DNA of 64,000 nucleotides, from positions 1 to 64,000 of the forward strand of contig BTQL01000004.1 of NCBI GenBank assembly GCA_036985855.1, given 5' to 3'. Positions 8,927 to 16,847 of this stretch are shown here, one piece after another (position 1 is the first letter of the stretch; each line of letters starts with the position of its first letter). The stretch is from B3-G11 sp036985855 (GTDB lineage: Bacteria > Actinomycetota > Acidimicrobiia > Spongiisociales > UBA5794). The notes beneath the pieces are model-generated. The model saw nothing but the letters and a program-made list of their open reading frames with translations. It made no database searches and was not told the DNA's origin. Made by a program: the position numbers and the translations under genes.

Positions 8927-9741
8927 CACGACCCACAGTTGGCATCCTCGGTGCGGGTTCCATGGGCGAGATATTCGCCCACGGTCTCTTGCGTGCCGGC
9001 TGGGAGCCGCAAGACCTCGCCCTTGCCGTTCGAAGGCCTGAGCGCGTACGAGATCTCGAGCACAGCACGGGAGTCAACACGACCCTCTCTCTCGCTGAGG
9101 CGGCAGAGGGCAGGGATGTCCTCGTCATCTCGGTCAAACCGAAGGATGTGCATACTGTGCTCGGCGCGATCTCTGACCTCGTGACCACCGATCAAGTGGT
9201 CGTTTCGATCGTTGCGGGTGTTCCTGTGTCCGTATTCGAAGACGCGTTGCCAGGGCTTCCGATTGTACGAGCGATGCCCAACACGCCGTCGGCGGTTGAC
9301 CTCGGAATGACTGCATACACCGTTGGAGAAGCGGCCAGCGTTGAGCATGTGGATCGAGCCGAAGTTGTCCTTGCAGCGGTCGGCGAGACGCTGCAGGTGT
9401 CTGAGGATCTGCTCGATGCGGTGACCGCGGTTTCAGGTACTGGACCTGCGTACGTCTTTCTGATGGCAGAGGCGCTGATCGAGGCAGCGATCAGGGAAGG
9501 ACTGCCTCATCATGCAGCGGAGAAGATCGTGCATCAGACGGTTCGTGGTGCCGGTGAACTTCTTGCGGCATCGGACAAGTCGGCATTCCGGCTCCGCGGC
9601 GAAGTGACTTCTCCCGGTGGCACTACGGCCGCGGCAATGCACATCCTCGAGGATGGCGGTTTCAGAGCTCTCGTGGAGAACGCCGTCCGAGCGGCAGCGG
9701 ATCGATCGAGAGAACTGGGCGAGAAGGCGTCGGACAGATGA
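8923..9741 (+). CDS. proC: Pyrroline-5-carboxylate reductase
   Basis: A 272-residue ProC that reduces pyrroline-5-carboxylate to proline with NAD(P)H. The Rossmann motif GILGAGSMGE is at the N-terminus, followed by the VISVKPKD block (~67) and VRAMPNTPSAV (~117). The C-terminal dimerisation signature runs from AVSGTGPAYVF (~168) to EVTSPGGTTAAAMHILE (~225-242). Length is normal for the family. It overlaps the racemase upstream and proline dehydrogenase downstream by 4 nt each, so the three are translationally coupled. Confidence 0.95.
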   Translation: MTRPTVGILGAGSMGEIFAHGLLRAGWEPQDLALAVRRPERVRDLEHSTGVNTTLSLAEAAEGRDVLVISVKPKDVHTVLGAISDLVTTDQVVVSIVAGVPVSVFEDALPGLPIVRAMPNTPSAVDLGMTAYTVGEAASVEHVDRAEVVLAAVGETLQVSEDLLDAVTAVSGTGPAYVFLMAEALIEAAIREGLPHHAAEKIVHQTVRGAGELLAASDKSAFRLRGEVTSPGGTTAAAMHILEDGGFRALVENAVRAAADRSRELGEKASDR

Positions 9742-10643
9742 TTCGCTCAGCCGTACTGGCTGTGACTGAACGATCGGTAACCAGAAGGATGATCACCGAT
9801 ACCTCGGCCGGTCGGGCCGTGGCGAAGCGATTCGTCGCAGGCGACACCCTTGCATCCGCGATCGAGGTAGCCAAGCAACTCAACACCAAGGGAATGCGTG
9901 TGTCCCTTGACCATCTCGGTGAGCACGTTGCTGAGATAGAGGAAGCGATAGCGGCCAGGGATTCCTATCTCGCATGCCTCAGCCAGATCTCGGAGCACAA
10001 CCTCGACGCGAATATCTCGATCAAGCTCACTCAGCTCGGTATGGGACTCGACAACGATGCGGCGGCTCACCACCTCGACGAGATCGCGTCTGCAGCTCTC
10101 GTGGCCGGAACGACGGTGACGGTCGACATGGAGGAGTCTGAGCACACCCGGACGACAGTGGACCTATACGCCACTGCACAACATACGCACGGGAATCTGG
10201 GAATCGCCGTCCAGTCGTATCTCAGACGCACCGCACATGATCTTGACAGCATCATCCCGCTCGGTGGTCATATCCGCCTCTGCAAGGGTGCATACGCTGA
10301 GCCGTCAGAAGTCGCCTACCAGTCCCGCGATGAGGTCGATGCCTCCTTCGACCGTCTTGGAGCCCTGCTCATGGAGTCACCGGGCGTGGAACCTGCGATT
10401 GCGAGCCACGATGACGCTCGGCTCGAGAAGATCCTTGCCGCGGCAGAGCATCGGGATGAGCGATGGGAGTTTCAGATGCTCTATGGCGTACGGAGAGATC
10501 GTCAGGCCGAGTTGGTGGCCATGGGACACCAGATGCGCGTGTACGTGCCGTACGGAGAGGCGTGGTACCCGTACCTGACGCGTCGGATGGCCGAACGTCC
10601 CGCGAATCTGTTCTTCTTCATGCGGGCGCTGCTCGGGAAATAA
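9738..10643 (+). CDS. Proline dehydrogenase (monofunctional PRODH)
   Basis: A 301-residue flavoenzyme of the monofunctional proline dehydrogenase family, oxidising proline to P5C and passing electrons to quinone. Supporting motifs are NISIKLTQLGMGLD (~93-106), TVDMEESEHT (~128-137), the GGHIRLCKGAYAEP strand (~184-197) and the C-terminal MRVYVPYGEAWYPYLTRRMAERP signature that holds the substrate-binding Arg pair. It lacks the P5C dehydrogenase half found in bifunctional PutA. It is translationally coupled to proC (ATGA overlap), an unusual pairing of opposing activities. Confidence 0.92.
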   Translation: MIRSAVLAVTERSVTRRMITDTSAGRAVAKRFVAGDTLASAIEVAKQLNTKGMRVSLDHLGEHVAEIEEAIAARDSYLACLSQISEHNLDANISIKLTQLGMGLDNDAAAHHLDEIASAALVAGTTVTVDMEESEHTRTTVDLYATAQHTHGNLGIAVQSYLRRTAHDLDSIIPLGGHIRLCKGAYAEPSEVAYQSRDEVDASFDRLGALLMESPGVEPAIASHDDARLEKILAAAEHRDERWEFQMLYGVRRDRQAELVAMGHQMRVYVPYGEAWYPYLTRRMAERPANLFFFMRALLGK

Positions 10644-10651
10644 ACATCTGC

Positions 10652-10683
10652 ATATATGAGCGTATGGTCATATAATAGAGCAG
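10652..10683 (+). promoter_or_regulatory. Metal-regulator operator and leaderless promoter
   Basis: An inverted repeat ATATATGA-N8-TCATATAA (10652-10675; 7 of 8 arm positions match) has the form of SmtB/ArsR-family operators. A consensus -10 TATAAT lies at 10671-10676, inside the right arm, and the regulator's ATG is at 10684. That places the probable transcription start on or within a base of the start codon, implying a leaderless mRNA repressed when the regulator binds. Confidence 0.65.
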
Positions 10684-11037
10684 ATGGGAACACCGCAACA
10701 TCAGCACTCCCCGCCGGTCTCTGGCGATCGCCTGCTTGATGAAGCCTCAGCTTCCGATCTCGCTGAGCGTTTCAAGCTGCTGTCCGACCCACACCGCCTA
10801 CGAATCATCTACGCGCTTGTTGAGGGTGGAGAGATGTGTGTCGGCGCGATCGCAGCGTTGGTTGGTTCCTCCGAATCGGCCACGAGTCATCAGCTCCGTA
10901 ACTTGCGATTGGCCGGGTTCGTGCGGTCCAGACGGCATGGACGCGAGGTCTTCTACTCGGTCGCGGACTCGCACATTCGCGTTCTTCTCGACGTAGCCGT
11001 CGAGCACTACTTGCACGGCCACGAGGATCGCCCGTGA
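10684..11037 (+). CDS. ArsR/SmtB family metal-sensing repressor
   Basis: A 117-residue winged-helix repressor. The DNA-binding helix is around residues 55-75 (SSESATSHQLRNLRLAGFV). The C-terminal helix carries D-x-H-x10-H-x2-H, the alpha-5 metal site of SmtB/CzrA-type sensors (Zn, Co or Ni), in DSHIRVLLDVAVEHYLHGH. It therefore probably senses zinc or cobalt through alpha-5. A Cys follows MCVG in the alpha-3 region, but a full alpha-3N site is not visible. It overlaps the CDF exporter gene by GTGA, so metal release would induce both genes. Confidence 0.9.
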   Translation: MGTPQHQHSPPVSGDRLLDEASASDLAERFKLLSDPHRLRIIYALVEGGEMCVGAIAALVGSSESATSHQLRNLRLAGFVRSRRHGREVFYSVADSHIRVLLDVAVEHYLHGHEDRP

Positions 11038-11936
11038 GCAGTGGTTACGATCACGGAAGCTCTGCAAGCGTTCGGTACACGAAACCGCTTGCGATTGCAT
11101 TCGGGCTCGTAGCAAGTTTCGCGATCGTGGAGTTCATAGCCGGTATATCGAGCGGCTCGCTTGCACTTACCGCCGACGCCGGCCACATGGCGACTGATGC
11201 GATTGGCCTTGGTATGGCTCTTGCCGCTGCGGTGGTTTCGAAGCGGGTGAAGCCGAGCTCTACCCAAACATATGGTCTGTATCGCGTTGAGATTCTTGCA
11301 GCCCTGGCCAACGCAGTTCTTCTCGCCGGCGTGGCGACCTATGTGATCGTCGTGGCGATCATCAGGCTTCGCGAGCCGGTTGAAGTTCAAACGGCGCTCA
11401 TGCTCGTTGTCGCGGTGGGTGGTCTGCTCGTCAATCTCGTCAGCTTCCGCCTTCTCAGGCAGGGTGCCGACGAGTCCCTCAACGTCGAAGGAGCGTTCCT
11501 CGAGGTACTCGGGGACCTTCTCGCGTCTGTGGGTGTGATCGTCGCCGGTGCGGTGATCCTGATAACCGGCTGGTATGTGGTCGATGCGATTGTCGGAATT
11601 GCGATAGGCCTCTTCATTCTGCCAAGGGCGCTCTCCCTTGGGCGGCGTGCGATACGGATCCTCATGGAGGTCGCCCCTGAAGGAATCGACGTGGAGTCGA
11701 TGCGAGAAAAGCTGCTTGCGTTGCCCGACGTGGTTGAGGTGCACGATCTGCACGTGTGGACACTGACATCTGAAATGCACACAGCGACGGCCCATCTTGT
11801 CATCAGCGACGGAGTCGATGGCCATCCCACACTTGATGCTGCTCGCGCTGCACTCTCGACGGAATTCGGCATCGACCACGCGACCCTCCAGATCGAACCG
11901 GAGTCTCACACTGGTTGCCACGAGGTGGCCTGGTAG
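11034..11936 (+). CDS. Cation diffusion facilitator metal exporter
   Basis: A 300-residue CDF-family divalent metal/proton antiporter. It has six hydrophobic segments and the TM2 site in ADAGHMATDAIG (H-x3-D). The TM5 site is in FLEVLGDLLASVG, where Glu stands in the place of the His usual in zinc CDFs (E-x3-D). The Glu is, as I recall, common in actinobacterial members. A soluble C-terminal domain with HDLHVWTLTSEMHTATAHL follows, and the tail is HTGCHEVAW. The first ~15 residues are cytoplasmic. GTG 11034 overlaps the repressor stop. The likely substrate is Zn or Co, matching the SmtB-type regulator. Confidence 0.9.
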   Translation: MSSGYDHGSSASVRYTKPLAIAFGLVASFAIVEFIAGISSGSLALTADAGHMATDAIGLGMALAAAVVSKRVKPSSTQTYGLYRVEILAALANAVLLAGVATYVIVVAIIRLREPVEVQTALMLVVAVGGLLVNLVSFRLLRQGADESLNVEGAFLEVLGDLLASVGVIVAGAVILITGWYVVDAIVGIAIGLFILPRALSLGRRAIRILMEVAPEGIDVESMREKLLALPDVVEVHDLHVWTLTSEMHTATAHLVISDGVDGHPTLDAARAALSTEFGIDHATLQIEPESHTGCHEVAW

Positions 11937-12056
11937 TCGTTCCCGTCATGCCCAGAACTCGTCGACCAGGTTCCTCTCGTTCGGTTTGTCATGTCGAGCG
12001 AGGGCCCACCAGCGCTCCGCCGTTTACAATCGGTCGAGACCCGCGGAGGAGACCAG

Positions 12057-14216
12057 GTGACGGCAACGGATACGAAGACCGACGACGTGGCTGCCAGAAC
12101 GTTCGCTGTATCGAAGATCCTGGCAGTGTTCGCCGTTCTCTCCGTTGCCGGCACCCTGGCGCTGTGGTGGCTTGGCACTCTCCCGGCGGAGCCGTACTTC
12201 GAGGTCGGTAGGGAGGTCTTTGGGAACATACCTGCTCTCGTCGTGGCAGTGTTCTACATCCTGGTCGCAGCGTTCCTCGGCATCTCGATCGGCCTGTTCG
12301 CGATGCGAGCCAGGAACTGGGAGCGCGGTAGCTGGGAGCAGCGCTCTGGCGACTTCAAGAGGCGACTGCACCGGTTCCGCGAAGGTGTTTCGATGAAGAC
12401 CGTCATGGAGGACCCGGCGGCCGGAATCATGCACTCACTGATGTACTACGGGTTCATCGTCCTGTTCATCGGAACGGTCATCCTCGAGATCGACCACGTG
12501 GCACCCGTGTCCCTCAAGTTCCTGCAAGGCGCGTTGTATCAGTGGTACTCGCTCATTCTCGACCTCGCCGCCCTCTCGTTCCTCACCGGTGTGGCGTGGG
12601 CAGCGGTACGACGATACGGTGTCAAGCCGTGGCGCATACGAACCAAGACGCGGCCCGAAGATGCGTGGATCCTCATCATGCTTGCAACGATCGGTGTGTC
12701 CGGCCTACTTACCGAGGCCGCCCGGATCGCCTGGATCGGAAGACCTACGTTCGAGCAGTGGTCGTTCGTCGGATTCCCGCTTTCGAGCCTGATATCGACT
12801 ACTTCCGCCGGCGGCATCCATCAGATCCTGTGGATCACCCACGCGGTGGCATTCCTCGTGTTTCTCGTGATGTTGCCGACCACGAAGCTGCGTCACATGG
12901 TCACCACTCCCGCGAACCTTGCGCTGCAGCCACGAGAACGGCCAAAGGGTGCAATGCGCGAGATGCCGAACCTCATGGAAGCAACAGACATCGAGACCGT
13001 TGGCGCCTCCACCGTCGCCGAATTCACGTGGAAACAGCTACTCGACACGGACGCATGCACGATCTGTGGCAGATGCACCTCTGTGTGTCCGGCCAACCAG
13101 ACCGGGAAGCTGCTCGATCCACGCGAGATCGTGCTCAAGCTCGGAACGGTCGCTGCTCTGTCTGGGGAGCCAGCGATCTCTCCGCCGGTCGGAATCGACC
13201 CTGCGATCACCGTCACCTCAGACAACGTGTTCGAGCTCATAACCGCGGAGGAACTTTGGTCATGCACGACATGTAGGGCCTGTGACGAGGCATGTCCGGC
13301 CGGCATCGAGATCGTCGACAAGATCCTCGACATGCGCCGGTACCTCTCACTCATGGAGGCTGACTTCCCTTCGGAACTCGGCAAGGTGTACGTGTCGATG
13401 GAGAACTCGTCGAATCCATACGGCATGGACCAGAGCACGAGAGGCAATTGGACGGACCAACTTGATTTCGAGGTGAAACGGCTCGGTGAACCGGGTGTCA
13501 CCGCTGAGTACCTGATGTGGGTCGGGTGCGCGGGCAGCTTCGACGACCGGAACCGCGCCACCACGCTTGCAACGGCGCGCCTCCTGCACAAGGCAGATGT
13601 CGACTTCGCCATTCTCGGTCCCAAGGAGCTCTGTAATGGCGACCCAGCGAGGCGCACAGGGAACGAATACGTGTTCCAGGGTCTTGCTCTGGCGAATATC
13701 GAGACGCTCAACGACCTCGGTATCGACAAGATCATCACGCAGTGCCCTCACTGCTTCAACACACTTGGAAACGAGTACCCGCAGTTCGGCGGCGACTATT
13801 CGGTCATTCACCACTCAGAACTCCTGAGCCAACTTGTCGAGGACGGTCGCCTCACTCCAAGATCGACAGGGGAATCCATCGTGTTCCATGACCCCTGCTA
13901 CCTCGGCAGACACAATGACACCTTCCTTGCGCCCCGAACGATCGTGGATGCCGCAGGGATCAGGGTGGAGATGCCTCGCAATGGCACAAACTCATTCTGT
14001 TGCGGCGCAGGCGGTGGGAAGTTCTGGTTCGAGGAGCGCAGTGGCACGAAGATCAACATCGATAGGACACAGGAGGCCCTTGCCACGGAGGCAGACATCA
14101 TTGCCACCGGATGTCCCTTCTGTTACGTCATGCTGGACGACGGTGTCAAAGAGATCGGCGCACATGAGACGGTGGTCGTCGAGGACATCGCCATGCTGCT
14201 CGACAAGCGCACCTAG
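12057..14216 (+). CDS. Membrane (Fe-S) oxidoreductase, EtfD/FadF/HdrD-like
   Basis: A 719-residue membrane-bound electron-transfer protein. Six membrane helices lie in the first ~280 residues (nitrate reductase gamma-like, potential haem sites). Two [4Fe-4S] motifs follow, CTICGRCTSVCP (~343) and CTTCRACDEACP (~407). The C-terminal half has HdrD-type CCG segments: WVGCAGSFD, ELCNGDPARR, CPHCFNTL, HDPCYLGRHN, CCGAGGGKFW and GCPFCYVML. The same domain order occurs in mycobacterial EtfD (Rv0338c) and Bacillus FadF, which pass electrons from acyl-CoA dehydrogenases via ETF to menaquinone; I infer that role. GTG 12057 follows GCGGAGGAG. An upstream in-frame start at 11991 would add 22 residues unlike the family. 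No etfAB genes are visible nearby. Confidence 0.82.
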   Translation: MTATDTKTDDVAARTFAVSKILAVFAVLSVAGTLALWWLGTLPAEPYFEVGREVFGNIPALVVAVFYILVAAFLGISIGLFAMRARNWERGSWEQRSGDFKRRLHRFREGVSMKTVMEDPAAGIMHSLMYYGFIVLFIGTVILEIDHVAPVSLKFLQGALYQWYSLILDLAALSFLTGVAWAAVRRYGVKPWRIRTKTRPEDAWILIMLATIGVSGLLTEAARIAWIGRPTFEQWSFVGFPLSSLISTTSAGGIHQILWITHAVAFLVFLVMLPTTKLRHMVTTPANLALQPRERPKGAMREMPNLMEATDIETVGASTVAEFTWKQLLDTDACTICGRCTSVCPANQTGKLLDPREIVLKLGTVAALSGEPAISPPVGIDPAITVTSDNVFELITAEELWSCTTCRACDEACPAGIEIVDKILDMRRYLSLMEADFPSELGKVYVSMENSSNPYGMDQSTRGNWTDQLDFEVKRLGEPGVTAEYLMWVGCAGSFDDRNRATTLATARLLHKADVDFAILGPKELCNGDPARRTGNEYVFQGLALANIETLNDLGIDKIITQCPHCFNTLGNEYPQFGGDYSVIHHSELLSQLVEDGRLTPRSTGESIVFHDPCYLGRHNDTFLAPRTIVDAAGIRVEMPRNGTNSFCCGAGGGKFWFEERSGTKINIDRTQEALATEADIIATGCPFCYVMLDDGVKEIGAHETVVVEDIAMLLDKRT

Positions 14217-14227
14217 GAGGGCCCACC

Positions 14228-14282
14228 ATCGGGTCTGTAGAGGTCATCCTCCTGATCCTGGAGGGGATCATGACGGCCCGAT
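14228..14282 (+). terminator. Imperfect hairpin after the EtfD-like gene
   Basis: Arms ATCGGG (14228-14233) and CCCGAT (14277-14282) enclose inner complementary blocks GTCAT...ATGAC and CCTCC...GGAGG, giving a long imperfect stem-loop 11 bases after the stop. There is no T-run. It may act as a factor-dependent terminator or 3' stabiliser; otherwise the 14217-14450 gap holds nothing I recognise. Confidence 0.35.
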
Positions 14283-14450
14283 CCTCGCTGAACGATTCGG
14301 ATTCCCCGGACTCATCGGCCTCATCTTCCCTGGCATTTTCGCTGCGGGCACCCTGAGCCTGGTCGAAGAGGTTGAAACCATCGTCTCTGAGGAATGCAAC
14401 GATGTGACCGCCTGATGGCTGGGAGCCGGGGCCCGTTAGGGTCTGCTCCT

Positions 14451-15275
14451 ATGAAGATCGGATATCAGGGAGAGCCGCACAGTTATAGCTATCGCGCAGC
14501 GACCGAGCTGTTTCCCGACGACGAGTATGTCGGCCATCGAGGTTTCGCGGCCGCCTTCGATGCGCTCGAAGGCGGTGATGTCAACCGGCTCGTAGTGCCC
14601 GTTGAGAACTCGACGACGGGCTCAGTGCTTCCGGTCCTCGATCGTCTCCCCGGTGACGCAAGCCATGTTCGATTCTCGATCCTTGCCGAACATCTCGTCG
14701 AGGTACGCCACACGCTGCACGGAATTCCCGGCGCCTCCATCGATGACGTGCGTGAGGTGCGTTCGCATCCTCAGGCCCTTGCGCAAGCGGAGCAGGTCCT
14801 CCTCGACCTCGGTGTCGAGCCGGTGCCGACGTACGACACAGCGGGAGCTGTGCGCCAGGTCGCCGAAGAAGGCGACCCATCGGTCGCTGCTCTTGCTCCG
14901 CCGCGCGCGGGCGCGGCTTATGGCCTCGAGGTTCTTCTTGAACACGTGCTCGACAAGGACCACAACACGACGCGTTTCGTGGTTCTCGCGGTCGGGGATC
15001 CGGTGGTCAACGAGAATGATGACAAGACAACGATCGTCGTGACCGGTTCGCATACACCTGGATCTCTCGCCCTCGTGCTGACCGAACTTGGACTCCGTGG
15101 TGCGAACCTCACTCGTATCGAATCACGACCCTCCGGAGTTGCGTGGAACTACCGGTTCTTCATCGATCTCGTGCACGCTCCCGGACCTGCCGGTCTGGCA
15201 CACGTCCTCGATCCTCCACCAGCGAATGCGGCTGAGGTTCTGAACCTTGGGTCATACAAGGCGGAGGTCAAGTAG
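14451..15275 (+). CDS. pheA: Prephenate dehydratase
   Basis: A 274-residue prephenate dehydratase: prephenate to phenylpyruvate in phenylalanine synthesis. It starts directly with the fold (KIGYQGEPHSYSYRAA). It has VPVENSTTGSV (~46-56), the substrate motif DKDHNTTRFVVLA (the TRF triplet), and a C-terminal ACT regulatory domain beginning SHTPGSLALVLTEL (~200) with the ESRPSG loop, so feedback inhibition by phenylalanine is expected. There is no chorismate mutase domain. ATG 14451 matches family N-termini; earlier in-frame ATGs at 14394 and 14415 would add residues of no family character. Confidence 0.93.
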   Translation: MKIGYQGEPHSYSYRAATELFPDDEYVGHRGFAAAFDALEGGDVNRLVVPVENSTTGSVLPVLDRLPGDASHVRFSILAEHLVEVRHTLHGIPGASIDDVREVRSHPQALAQAEQVLLDLGVEPVPTYDTAGAVRQVAEEGDPSVAALAPPRAGAAYGLEVLLEHVLDKDHNTTRFVVLAVGDPVVNENDDKTTIVVTGSHTPGSLALVLTELGLRGANLTRIESRPSGVAWNYRFFIDLVHAPGPAGLAHVLDPPPANAAEVLNLGSYKAEVK

Positions 15276-15325
15276 GTCGGTCGTCGTCAGTAGTTGACTG
15301 CTACCGTTGCGTCTCAGGAGGCAAC

Positions 15326-16204
15326 GTGGCGACGAGCACGGCCAGTTTCGGTACCGGCAAGCGTGAAGGGCACGATTCGTCCGGCTATTACGGCCGGCGG
15401 ATGCATGCAGCCGGTCGCGATCGCGAGGTCGGCGAACTGGTCGATCCTCCCGCATCTGTGGTTGATCACCTGTTCCACGGGTCATCCGAGTCGATGCACC
15501 AGATTCCGGACAACTGCGTGGCGCTGATGGTGACTTCACCTCCGTACAACGTCGGCAAGGACTATGACGAGGACCTGGACATCGACGAGTACCTTCAGCT
15601 CCTCAACGGGGTGTTCACTGAAACGTTCCGGGTGCTTGAACCCGGCGGGCGGGTTGCCGTGAACGTTGCGAACCTCGGCCGGAAGCCATACATCCCACTC
15701 AATCAGTACGTGTCGGCGCTTCTGACAGAGATCGGATTCGATCTGCGGGGCGAGATCATCTGGCAGAAGGCGAAATCTGCTGGAGGGTCATGTGCGTGGG
15801 GATCGTGGCAGTCCGCAAAGAACCCGACCCTGCGCGACATCCACGAATACGTCATCGTTGCTTCGAAAGGTTCGTACGCGCGGGTCAGGAGAGGTGAGGA
15901 CACGATCTCAAAGGACGAGTTTCTCGACGCCACAGTTTCGATCTGGAACATTCTCCCGGAATCTGCACGGAGAGTTGGTCATCCGGCCCCGTTCCCCGTC
16001 GAACTTCCACGCAGGCTGATCGAGCTGTACACCTTTGAAGCTGACCTGGTGCTTGATCCCTTCCTCGGTTCGGGAACGACAGCCGTCGCGGCCGTGGAGT
16101 CCAGGAGGCACTACGTCGGTTATGAGCTCGATGCCGGATACATCGACATTGCCGAACGCAGGATCCACGAAGGGCGAACGGGGACTCGCTCGGTCCATCT
16201 CTGA
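15326..16204 (+). CDS. Solitary DNA methyltransferase (SPPY beta-class)
   Basis: A 292-residue site-specific DNA methyltransferase, N4-cytosine or N6-adenine type. The catalytic motif TSPPYNVGKDY is near residue 69-79. The SAM-binding motif comes at the C-terminal end as LDPFLGSGTTAVAA (~245-258), the beta-class order. The N-terminal FGTGKREGHDSSGYY segment resembles a conserved family lead-in. SPPY is more typical of N4-cytosine enzymes, but that is not decisive. GTG 15326 has a strong CAGGAGG ribosome site. No restriction endonuclease or specificity gene is adjacent, so it is probably an orphan methylase. Confidence 0.87.
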   Translation: MATSTASFGTGKREGHDSSGYYGRRMHAAGRDREVGELVDPPASVVDHLFHGSSESMHQIPDNCVALMVTSPPYNVGKDYDEDLDIDEYLQLLNGVFTETFRVLEPGGRVAVNVANLGRKPYIPLNQYVSALLTEIGFDLRGEIIWQKAKSAGGSCAWGSWQSAKNPTLRDIHEYVIVASKGSYARVRRGEDTISKDEFLDATVSIWNILPESARRVGHPAPFPVELPRRLIELYTFEADLVLDPFLGSGTTAVAAVESRRHYVGYELDAGYIDIAERRIHEGRTGTRSVHL

Positions 16205-16205
16205 C

Positions 16206-16847
16206 ATGGCCCCGATCGAACGCGCCCTGTTGCGGACGGTGCCATGGCTGCTCGGCGGTCTCGTCCTGTCGATACCCCTCCTCCTCGTGGACGTGGCAGG
16301 CGATCCGCTCGTCACTTTCACAGTGCAGCTCACCGTGCTCGTTGGATTCGGCTTGGTTCTCTCCCACGTCCTGGTGCGGCTTGGCACGGCTGAGTGGTTC
16401 ATCGGAGTCTCGTGGAGCACTTTCGTGAGGCTGATCTCGAGTGGCATCGGGTTGGTCGTACTCGTGACGGGGACGGTTGGCCTCGTGACCCTCGCCTCCT
16501 CCGCTGCCCTCCGGTACGATCCGTCCGCACAGTTCCTGCAGCTGATCTCAGCTCTTGACATCGCGTGGGTAGGGGCAGCGATCACGATTGGGGCCTACCG
16601 CGCGTGGGGTCGAGCTTGGGCGGTGGTCGGCGGAGCGGCGGTAGGCGTTGTCTGCATTTGGTCGATCTGGAACTATCTCGACCATGTTGGATTTGGTCAG
16701 AACGGTGAGTGGATCGTGTCGGCGCCGGACCTCACGCGCTTCGTGCTTCCGTATGACACGGTCGCTGCTGTCGCGGCCGTTTCGGTGTTCCTGATCGGTG
16801 TGCGCGCGAGAGCTCAGGCCACAGAGCAGCCAAGCCCCCAGTCGTAG
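16206..16847 (+). CDS. Uncharacterised integral membrane protein
   Basis: A 213-residue protein with about six predicted membrane helices and short loops; I do not recognise a family. The ATG lies two bases after the methyltransferase stop, so translation is coupled. Upstream in-frame codons lie inside the methyltransferase and are rejected. The last 34 bases overlap the 3' end of the opposing DUF547 gene, a tail-to-tail overlap. Confidence 0.65.
   Translation: MAPIERALLRTVPWLLGGLVLSIPLLLVDVAGDPLVTFTVQLTVLVGFGLVLSHVLVRLGTAEWFIGVSWSTFVRLISSGIGLVVLVTGTVGLVTLASSAALRYDPSAQFLQLISALDIAWVGAAITIGAYRAWGRAWAVVGGAAVGVVCIWSIWNYLDHVGFGQNGEWIVSAPDLTRFVLPYDTVAAVAAVSVFLIGVRARAQATEQPSPQS

Noticed and set aside
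12542..13276. A 244-codon frame on the same strand inside the EtfD-like gene
   Set aside because: It is an alternative frame of a gene with clear iron-sulfur motifs; its composition (Arg/His/Pro) is not protein-like.
14281..14415. Short hydrophobic frame (FGFPGLIGLIFPGIF region) before pheA
   Set aside because: It has no start codon with a ribosome site, and a competing 28-codon frame overlaps it. Evidence is too weak to call a gene.
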